Assembly (NCBI GenBank): GCA_938083405.1 | Contig: CALKCV010000215.1 | Span: 1-10,815, forward strand | Origin: an uncultured Microcoleaceae cyanobacterium | GTDB taxonomy: Bacteria > Cyanobacteriota > Cyanobacteriia > Cyanobacteriales > Microcoleaceae | Length of the DNA: 10,815 nt | Reading direction: 5' to 3' | Part shown: positions 1 to 5,330 of the stretch, piece after piece | How positions within the stretch are numbered: the first letter of the stretch is position 1 | How the letters are laid out: every line of letters starts with the position of its first letter | Translations under genes and position numbers: made by a program | Notes under the pieces: generated by a model | Told to the model about the DNA's origin: nothing | The model's input: the letters and a program-made list of their open reading frames with translations, nothing else | The model's database searches: none

Positions 1-553
1 ACAACCTACGTTTGCGTAGATATTTCACCTTGGATGGCTACCAGGATATTCGACCTTGACTCCTGGTGTTATATGGGGGTTTCCTCGTTATCTATTTACC
101 ATTATTGTCTTCCTTAGCAGGGTAAATTCTCCCGGGGAGGGCATTAACTATCGATAATGCATTCAAAATTACATCATCCGCCTCCCTGTCCCTTAGTATC
201 CCTGGGCCTCCAGTCTGCAAGCACGTTTAGTTAGTCTTCCCTAACAACCTTATTTCAGGCCGACTGGTTCAGCATGTCGAGAGTTTTATTACCTTCGTGT
301 TCCTCTGCTTAGAAGGCTCGCTAGGGGTCGTGAGGGTGCTTCCTCGTCGTTGCCCCATTTGACCCCGCTTCTGGGATTGATGTCCAATCGCTACCCAGGG
401 GGTCATGCAGTCAATCCGATAGCTGGACGGGTGGACTTGCACCACCAAGGTAAATAGACTTTTAGGGCCACGGGTTATGATTGTCCGTATGTCTTGGCCA
501 CTAAGGGGTTATTATTAAGGCTATTGGCCCACTTTCAACCCCACGAGTCGCAC
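1..553 (-). mobile_element. Group II intron, 5' part (domain I onward), running off the left edge
   Basis: Read on the minus strand, the segment starts at 553 with GTGCGACTCG, matching the GUGYG 5' consensus of group II introns and resembling cyanobacterial examples. A GGTGG/CCACC hairpin with loop TGCAAGT follows at 446-430, typical of domain I in bacterial introns. Further in, the minus strand carries AACCAGTCGGCCTGAAATAA at about 273-254, familiar from bacterial intron RNA. No long open frame is present, as expected for structured domains I-III. The reverse transcriptase/maturase frame, domain V, domain VI and the 3' splice site must lie left of position 1 if they exist. The insertion is in the sense orientation of the 567-2960 gene, 13 nt after its stop codon, so it need not disrupt that protein. 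There is no GCGATCGC in these 553 bases although the rest of the window is rich in it, which fits a foreign origin. Subclass and splicing competence cannot be judged from this fragment. Confidence 0.85.
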
Positions 554-567
554 TTTGATTTAACTGC
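407..567 (-). other. Candidate intron EBS2/IBS2 pairing at the 5' splice site
   Basis: The 5' exon just before the intron reads GCAGTTAA (567-560) then ATCAAA (559-554) on the minus strand. The intron contains TTGACTGC (414-407). It can pair with GCAGTTAA over 8 bp, including one G-U pair, in the order expected for EBS2 and IBS2. No stretch of the visible intron pairs fully with ATCAAA as EBS1. The assignment is an inference; an 8-bp match in 550 nt could still be chance. Confidence 0.4.
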
Positions 568-2960
568 TATACCAAAAAACTTGGCCTTGCAGGTACAGAA
601 GCATAAACCAGAGGTAAAAGAGGCCCTGTTTGCTCTTGACCGTTAACAGCTAGTTCGCTATGGCACAAGTAAATACGATGTTGTTTTGACATACTGGTTT
701 CCATAAGGTTATCTGAATGACCCATATCTCGGAGACGTTGGCCATAATTATTAACGCGACTTAACAAATCTATCAAAATTCGTCGCAAACGTTCCAGATC
801 TGCCTCCTGTCCTTTTGCCTCATCGGGCGAAAAAACTGAAGCAATTCGCTGGATATCTTCTGAAGTCGAGCCTGGTTTTAAATGGCCTTGCAGAAAAAAT
901 GGTGCGGCAAATAAAGTAGCAGCACCGCCGCTCAACCAGAGAGAAGAACCAGCATCAAGCCAAAACTGCCATCTATGGGATTGACGAGAGACCCGATATT
1001 GGAAAATAGTGGCCAAAGTAACCCTAGGGGGGCTTGGGCCAATAGCTCGCACGGGAAAAGGATTGGCACCGATCGCTCCGCGTCGCAGAAGTCCAATAAA
1101 CCCCGCGATCGCCCCGGTGGATGAATAATTTCCTACCAGGGAGTCGGCACCGCCCGCCTGGTTTGAGGCAAACTCTGATTTTTTCAGTCGTTTATCAACT
1201 TCCCAGTAGTGGCTTGCGGTTTCCATCAGTTCCCTAATGGCAGCTAGTTGCTCGTAAGGAAGAAAGACTCCAGACATGAAGAATTTCTGAATGGCACGGT
1301 CTAGGAGAAATATCGGACTGGGGAGTTGAAGTTCTTGTTGTTGCGATCGCATATCTTCTATCCACTCTACAATCCCTTCGTAAGCATTGGTAGCTCGATA
1401 GCCTAATAGATCCCAGCGAGGAAATGCCTTGACTTCCAGCAAGCGAGGATTTTCTACGTCTGGGTAAAAACAACTATCGGCAAGCATTCCCGCTCGCACG
1501 GGGTCGATATCTGCTGAAAAATTGCCGGTTGGGGAGCGATCGCTAGAAGCTATATCCCCGTCGTCGGGGTTTTTCTCGTTTAACTGGGGTTGCTCCGATC
1601 CGTGCTTGTTCGAGGTTGACCTCCCAGAAAGTACGACTAGCATTTCTGCTACGGCATCTCGGTCTGCCAGACGACCCAACCCGGGATAAACCAGAGTTAA
1701 TAAAGTCAGCAACGCTCTAATCCTGGGATAGCTTACCAGAGAGCGCTGTTCTTTGAGCGGTTGGACGGGAATGCCTGCATGGGTGAGGATGGAAATTAGG
1801 GTATAGCGGGCGATCGCATCCAAACCGGGAGCGATAACCGCGACTTCTTGGGGTTCGACGCGGCCGGAGTTAATGTGTTTAATTATTATTTCTGCAGTCT
1901 CTCTGAGCAACTCGGAGCGCGATTTTGTTTGAATGCATTGGATGTAATCTGGAAGTCCCAAGTTAGGGTTAGTTAAAGCGTAAGGTGCCGTTGCCAATTC
2001 TATTATTGGCTGTCCTATTTCTGCTAATACTAAGCCGGAGCAGTGTAAGTCTTCTATCTGACAGTGTTGTTGCAGTTGTGCTAAATAATCTGGATCTGCT
2101 CCCAAACCCAATCTAATTCCACCGTTGGGGTTATAAGTAAAGCCCCCAGTGGCTCCTTTGCTAAGGAGAAAATCGAATAGTCCCCTGGCGATCGCTGGAT
2201 ATTCATCGACATCATCTGCCAGGACTACTCGATAGCGACGAGTTAAGTGTTGCTGGTAAGAAGTATCTGGCAGTAAATACCGCCAGTACAGTTCGCTAAT
2301 AATACCGTAAGTAAGCAACCCTCTTTCGAGACACCAATTGCGCCAATCTTGCAACGCTTGCACCACCGATAACCAATCTCCCGAGTTTTCCGAATCCAAT
2401 CCCTGTTCTAAGACTGTTTCTATGTCTTCTGTGGGCGTAGCGCTAAAGGCAGCCAATTGGAATAAATCTAAAAATCGGCGTACCATCCGATCTACATTTA
2501 GCCCTGGCTGTCGCAGTAGCCCTCGTTCAATTTGAGGACTCCAAAGGCGGCGGGCTAGTTCCTGTTCGGTTTCCGGCCGCAATCTTAAGGGAAATTGCGC
2601 TCTCAAGTCTAGGGAGCGAATTAGTAATGGCCAGAATAAGGTTACTTCTTCTTCAAAAAAGCCCAGAGGTGTTGTTGAGTTAAAAAAAGACTGGTCTTGT
2701 ATTTTTTCGGAGATTCTATCTAGCAGTTCCATGCGATTATCGCTATTGGCTGCTAATACTAGAATTTTGGCTGTTGTTTGTTGGGGGTTGAGTTTTAAAG
2801 GGCGATCGCTCTGGTTTTGACCCTCTCTCATCCCTGCTTTAATCTCGATCTCTGTCAAAGGGGACTCGATCTGTTGGCCCCACCGCTCCAATAATTCTAT
2901 GAGGCGCGTCGTTTTACCGCTACGAGAGGGCCCGCTAATCCACAGGGGAGAAGAAACCAC
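567..2960 (-). CDS. Nuclease-less AddB/UvrD-like superfamily I ATPase, cyanobacterial type
   Basis: This 797-residue protein has a Walker A motif GPSRSGKT at residues 10-17 and a Walker B-like stretch VVLADDVDEY at 245-254. The spacing suits the ATPase core of UvrD/AddB-type helicase-like proteins. Residues 346-425 resemble helicase domain 2. Residues 446-490 are a polar, probably disordered insertion. The C-terminal part keeps motifs I recall from cyanobacterial homologues: VTLATIFQYR (647-656), HRWQFWLDAGSSLW (662-675) and HSELAVNGQEQTGPLLPLV (767-785). I see no PD-(D/E)XK nuclease motif and no cysteine cluster, unlike AddB. A role in recombinational repair is inferred, possibly with a separate nuclease. 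The GTG start is preferred because AAAGGA lies 8 nt upstream and the P-loop follows at once. The frame is intact with six GCGATCGC sites, so it looks native. The protein ends where homologues usually end, and a group II intron begins 13 nt after the stop. Confidence 0.75.
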   Translation of the reverse strand: MVSSPLWISGPSRSGKTTRLIELLERWGQQIESPLTEIEIKAGMREGQNQSDRPLKLNPQQTTAKILVLAANSDNRMELLDRISEKIQDQSFFNSTTPLGFFEEEVTLFWPLLIRSLDLRAQFPLRLRPETEQELARRLWSPQIERGLLRQPGLNVDRMVRRFLDLFQLAAFSATPTEDIETVLEQGLDSENSGDWLSVVQALQDWRNWCLERGLLTYGIISELYWRYLLPDTSYQQHLTRRYRVVLADDVDEYPAIARGLFDFLLSKGATGGFTYNPNGGIRLGLGADPDYLAQLQQHCQIEDLHCSGLVLAEIGQPIIELATAPYALTNPNLGLPDYIQCIQTKSRSELLRETAEIIIKHINSGRVEPQEVAVIAPGLDAIARYTLISILTHAGIPVQPLKEQRSLVSYPRIRALLTLLTLVYPGLGRLADRDAVAEMLVVLSGRSTSNKHGSEQPQLNEKNPDDGDIASSDRSPTGNFSADIDPVRAGMLADSCFYPDVENPRLLEVKAFPRWDLLGYRATNAYEGIVEWIEDMRSQQQELQLPSPIFLLDRAIQKFFMSGVFLPYEQLAAIRELMETASHYWEVDKRLKKSEFASNQAGGADSLVGNYSSTGAIAGFIGLLRRGAIGANPFPVRAIGPSPPRVTLATIFQYRVSRQSHRWQFWLDAGSSLWLSGGAATLFAAPFFLQGHLKPGSTSEDIQRIASVFSPDEAKGQEADLERLRRILIDLLSRVNNYGQRLRDMGHSDNLMETSMSKQHRIYLCHSELAVNGQEQTGPLLPLVYASVPARPSFLV

Positions 2961-2968
2961 GGTTTTTT

Positions 2969-2974
2969 TCCTTT
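2969..2974 (-). promoter_or_regulatory. Ribosome binding site fixing a GTG start
   Basis: AAAGGA on the minus strand, 8 nt before GTG at 2960-2958. No in-frame ATG lies nearby upstream of the P-loop, so this site supports the GTG start of the ATPase gene. Confidence 0.5.
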
Positions 2975-2987
2975 GTCTAATTTGTTA

Positions 2988-3077
2988 TATAGCAATCCTA
3001 CTAAATTGTTTATGATACGATTGTGGCCCAGAAACCCGGTTTCGTGAGTTTCGCTTTATACCAACGGATGGCTATGT
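2988..3077. repeat. MITE-like unit A (degenerate copy)
   Basis: It begins TATAGCAATCC (2988-2998) and ends with GGATGGCTATG (3067-3077), whose reverse complement differs from the start at two positions. GAAACCCGGTTTC (3031-3043) lies in its middle. Ends, core and length of about 90 bp parallel unit B at 3099-3185, so the two are probably copies of one non-coding family. It lies 28 bp upstream of the ATPase start and may influence that promoter region. Confidence 0.5.
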
Positions 3078-3098
3078 TTTGAATTGGGAATTAACAAC

Positions 3099-3185
3099 TA
3101 TAGCAATCCGTGGAGGGATTACGATCGAATTTTGAGCGAGAAACCCGGTTTCTGGCTAGATCGCAAACCCTGACGGATTGCTATA
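3099..3185. repeat. MITE-like unit B with perfect 13-bp terminal inverted repeats
   Basis: TATAGCAATCCGT (3099-3111) and ACGGATTGCTATA (3173-3185) are exact inverted repeats bounding an 87-bp unit. The internal palindrome AGAAACCCGGTTTCT lies at 3139-3153. There is no coding capacity. ATTAACAACTA occurs on both sides (3090-3100 and 3189-3199), so the unit seems to sit inside a TAACAAC heptamer array. The TA-ended termini could suggest mobilisation by an IS630/Tc1-type transposase, but that is a guess. Confidence 0.65.
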
Positions 3186-3190
3186 AAAAT

Positions 3191-3232
3191 TAACAACTAA
3201 CAACTAACAACTACCAACTAACAACTAACAAC
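3191..3232 (+). repeat. Heptamer tandem array, six TAACAAC units
   Basis: Six consecutive 7-bp units read TAACAAC, the fourth being TACCAAC. The array stops 5 nt before the ATG at 3238 and fills the place where a Shine-Dalgarno sequence would be. Short tandem heptamers of this kind are known from cyanobacterial genomes. An extra unit at 3092-3098 lies on the far side of MITE-like unit B. Confidence 0.9.
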
Positions 3233-3237
3233 TTAAA

Positions 3238-3804
3238 ATGAATACACCAAGTCACGCAATTATTAATCTTACAGTTTTAGGCAAATCGAAGCTTCCCGAG
3301 TTGAATCTCGCCATTGTCATGGGTGGATTTTTACCCGATATTCCTATATTTGCATTTTATTTTTGGGCAAAATTCATTGCTCGGATGCCAGAGGGAAAAA
3401 TTTGGAGCGAAGCTTATTATCAACCCTTTATGCAAAATGTTGTTGCCATATCTCATTCTATCCCTCTGGCTTTAATTGGATGGGCGATCGCCTATTATTT
3501 TCAATCTGAATTAATGCAGGTTATCTGTTTGAGTATGGTCTTGCATTGTCTCTTAGATTTACCTGTTCACCACGACGACGCTCACAGGCATTTTTTTCCT
3601 TTGAGCAATTATCGATTTATTAGTCCTATTTCTTACTGGGACCCGAGGCACTATGGAGCGATTGTTGCTTTTGTCGAAATGACTATGGTGCTGTTGGGAA
3701 CCTTTAGAGTTTTTCCTTGGGTTAGTTCCACTGTGGGTAAAGTTTTGATGGTGGGAGTTAATGTTGTTTATTTAATAGGTTATTTCCTGTTTTACGCTCG
3801 TTAA
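3238..3804 (+). CDS. Membrane-bound putative metal-dependent hydrolase (YdjM/DUF457-like)
   Basis: The 188-residue protein has about four or five hydrophobic segments, near residues 24-45, 72-90, 94-108, 140-158 and 166-186. Conserved-looking polar groups sit at their edges: TPSH with His6, GGFLPD with Asp34, SHS with His73, HCLLDLP with His103 and Asp107, and a His/Asp cluster HHDDAHRH at 111-118 followed by FFPLS. This pattern resembles the YdjM/DUF457 family of predicted membrane metal-dependent hydrolases, where such His and Asp residues are thought to bind metal. The substrate is unknown. The ATG gives the N-terminal MNTPSHAIINL expected in relatives. No Shine-Dalgarno is visible because the heptamer array ends 5 nt upstream. 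The gene stands alone on this strand and converges on prmA. Family membership is moderately sure; enzymatic activity is inferred only. Confidence 0.7.
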   Translation: MNTPSHAIINLTVLGKSKLPELNLAIVMGGFLPDIPIFAFYFWAKFIARMPEGKIWSEAYYQPFMQNVVAISHSIPLALIGWAIAYYFQSELMQVICLSMVLHCLLDLPVHHDDAHRHFFPLSNYRFISPISYWDPRHYGAIVAFVEMTMVLLGTFRVFPWVSSTVGKVLMVGVNVVYLIGYFLFYAR

Positions 3805-3808
3805 ATTT

Positions 3809-3893
3809 GGGTGCATCTCACAAGAAAAGTTCCTCGCCCGCCAGAAACCGGGTTTTTTCAAAAAACCCGGTTTCGTGAGATCTCGATGCAGGC
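3809..3893. repeat. Nested palindromic element between convergent genes
   Basis: The unit starts GGGTGCATCTCAC (3809-3821). ATCTCAC (3815-3821) is matched by GTGAGAT (3875-3881), followed by CTCGATGCAGGC, a rough inverted copy of the start. A perfect 15-bp hairpin is nested inside. The terminal GGGTGCATCTCA recurs with small changes at the serA-side end of the element at 5151-5320. Confidence 0.5.
3844..3874. terminator. Perfect 15-bp hairpin, possible bidirectional terminator
   Basis: GAAACCGGGTTTTTT (3844-3858), one C, then its exact reverse complement (3860-3874). The stem holds a GC-rich block and a run of six T/A pairs. Read from either side it resembles an intrinsic terminator, though the T run is inside the stem rather than after it. 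It lies 39 nt after the 3804 stop and 85 nt after the prmA stop, so it could serve both genes. It also carries the dispersed AAACCCGGTTT core. Confidence 0.5.
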
Positions 3894-3907
3894 GTTGGTA
3901 TTGTCAA

Positions 3908-3922
3908 AGAAACCGGGTTTCT
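3908..3922. repeat. Dispersed palindrome AGAAACCGGGTTTCT
   Basis: This is another copy of the GAAACC-n-GGTTTC palindrome, identical to the reverse complement of 3139-3153. Counting 3031-3043, 3139-3153 and both arms of the 3844-3874 hairpin, the core occurs five times within 0.9 kb. Confidence 0.7.
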
Positions 3923-3958
3923 GGGGTCCTAATTTTTCTCTACTAACCAAGGGCTCTA

Positions 3959-4855
3959 TCAAGACCGCCTAATATTAAAACAACACCAATCTTCTCGCTT
4001 CCAGAGAGCAGCAACGATCCAATCATGCTGTTCTAAAGTATCGGCAATTGGTTTAGCTTGGTCTAATAAAATCCCGCTCAAAACGCCCCAAGTAGTCGGC
4101 CCCGCGATCGCATCCATTTGAGGAATCAAATCGACAATAACCTCAGCTAAAATATTGCATAAAATACCATCTACAGGACCGTCAAACATTTTTTTGAGAC
4201 GGTCAATACTACCCTTTTCCACCAGCATAGAACCGGGAGGAATTGGATTTAACTTGCGATTTGCCCTTGCAGCACGGACGGCCAAAGGATCTACGTCCAC
4301 AGCATAAACCTTACTCGCCCCCAACAGCACGGCCCCCAGAGACAAAATCCCGCTACCACAGCCAATATCAGCGACAACTACATTATCCTCTGGGGGCTGA
4401 TAGCCAAGCCGCATTTCCAAAGACTCCAAACATAACTGAGTGGTAGGATGAGTACCGGTGCCAAAAGCAACTCCGGGGTCTAAACGAAGTAGAGTTCTCT
4501 CCGGTTTTTCGGGTATAGGGAGCCAAGCGGGATATATCAAAAAGCCCTCGCCCACCTCTAGAGGCTGCCAATGTTGCTTCCAACTACTGGCCCAGTCTTC
4601 TTCGTCGATTAAATCCCATTTCACTATTGGTGGTTGCTGCTCCATACACAAAGCATCTTGGCGCATCCACACGGAAAGAGCGGCCATATCTAACAACTGA
4701 CCTTCTTCTTCTGGCAAGTAAGCCCAAATCAAACAAGTATTATCTTTTATCTCGCTAGCAGTTCCCCGACAGCCAAAATCTTCCAAACGCCAGAAGATTA
4801 TATCTTCCAACGCAGGATCGCAAAGAACAGCTATTTCCCACCAGCTATTTGCCAT
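3959..4855 (-). CDS. prmA: Ribosomal protein L11 methyltransferase
   Basis: The 298-residue protein has the size and layout of PrmA, which uses S-adenosylmethionine to methylate ribosomal protein L11 in the cytoplasm. The N-terminal L11-binding domain covers about residues 1-80, and EEDWASSWKQHWQP (85-98) is the family linker motif. LDPGVAFGTGTHPTTQLCLE (125-144) is a family signature. The Rossmann fold follows, with SAM motif I VADIGCGSGI (161-170), acidic VDVDP (186-190) and the catalytic-site region CNILAE (233-238). The start gives MANSWWEIAV, a usual N-terminus. No Shine-Dalgarno is visible: a TAATTAA array lies 7 nt upstream. serA lies upstream in the same orientation, a neighbour pair I recall from other cyanobacteria, but here 475 bp and a MITE-like element separate them. 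Identification is firm. Confidence 0.95.
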   Translation of the reverse strand: MANSWWEIAVLCDPALEDIIFWRLEDFGCRGTASEIKDNTCLIWAYLPEEEGQLLDMAALSVWMRQDALCMEQQPPIVKWDLIDEEDWASSWKQHWQPLEVGEGFLIYPAWLPIPEKPERTLLRLDPGVAFGTGTHPTTQLCLESLEMRLGYQPPEDNVVVADIGCGSGILSLGAVLLGASKVYAVDVDPLAVRAARANRKLNPIPPGSMLVEKGSIDRLKKMFDGPVDGILCNILAEVIVDLIPQMDAIAGPTTWGVLSGILLDQAKPIADTLEQHDWIVAALWKREDWCCFNIRRS

Positions 4856-4861
4856 ATTAAG

Positions 4862-4894
4862 TAATTAATAATTAATAATTAATAATTAATAATT
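4862..4894. repeat. Heptamer tandem array, 4.7 TAATTAA units
   Basis: Four full TAATTAA units and five more bases. It ends 6 nt from the prmA ATG and replaces any Shine-Dalgarno. The unit is the same as in the array at 7622-7663. Confidence 0.9.
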
Positions 4895-5141
4895 GTCGGA
4901 CGTTTCGTAACGGTGGCTCGGGAGCGTTAATAATTGCCTCGTCCGCTCAAAAATTTTTAAATACAGGTTCCGCCCGAACTAATACTTAAATTTACAACTA
5001 TGCTCCTGAATTAGGAGTTTAATATCCTACAGCCCAAAATTAATAGTAGTTATAAATTAGTAGCGATCGCCTTAGTTTTTGATTCTTATTGTACTTTGGC
5101 CATGGTATTGCTACATTTTTTAACTACCTAATTTTGGCTGT
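4895..5141. other. Non-coding spacer upstream of prmA
   Basis: No open frame of note. It holds a GCGATCGC site (5063-5070), a 6-bp inverted repeat CGGACG/CGTCCG (4897-4902, 4940-4945) and a small CTCCT/AGGAG hairpin (5003-5017). It presumably contains the prmA promoter, but I cannot point to convincing -35 and -10 boxes. No tRNA or known small RNA is recognisable. Confidence 0.4.
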
Positions 5142-5329
5142 TTAATGAAGGGTGCATCGGGAGAATGAAGAAAACCCGCGAATTTGACGCTTTCTGGAGC
5201 GTTGGAACGTTGTCAGTTGTTAGTTGGGCGACTAACCGGATAACAGGCCACACGCGCCTGTTCTAGCAACTGACATAGGTCGTTGATTTTTGGGTTTTTT
5301 TACTTCGATGAGATGCTCCCTTAATGAAG
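5142..5329. repeat. MITE-like element with 9-bp flanking direct repeats
   Basis: TTAATGAAG occurs at 5142-5150 and again at 5321-5329, like a target-site duplication. Just inside are imperfect inverted ends, GGGTGCATC (5150-5158) and GATGCTCCC (5312-5320), 8 of 9 matching. The unit of about 170 bp has no coding capacity and contains a nested palindrome (5211-5275). Its right copy of TTAATGAAG lies next to the serA stop codon at 5331, so serA transcription toward prmA must cross it. Confidence 0.55.
5211..5275. repeat. Nested double palindrome with AACAGGC/GCCTGTT core
   Basis: TGTCAGTTGTTAG (5211-5223) faces CTAGCAACTGACA (5263-5275), 12 of 13 complementary. Inside, AACAGGC (5242-5248) faces GCCTGTT (5256-5262). 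It could fold as a cruciform or as a strong RNA hairpin in a serA 3' transcript. The core, its GGATAACAGGC context and CAGTTGTTAGTTGG recur around 8742-8781. Confidence 0.6.
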
Positions 5330-5330
5330 A

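Noticed and set aside
1..553. Decayed protein-coding gene or tRNA/rRNA region
   Set aside because: No frame or remnant protein motif is visible, and the minus strand fits group II intron domain I better, starting at a GTGCG boundary.
567..2960. Truncation of the ATPase gene by the intron
   Set aside because: The stop codon precedes the intron by 13 nt, and the C-terminal motif HSELAVNGQEQTGPLLPLV is near where homologues end, so the frame looks complete.
3191..3232. CRISPR-like array
   Set aside because: The unit is only 7 bp with no spacers, and no cas genes are present; it is a simple tandem repeat, like 4862-4894 and 7622-7663.
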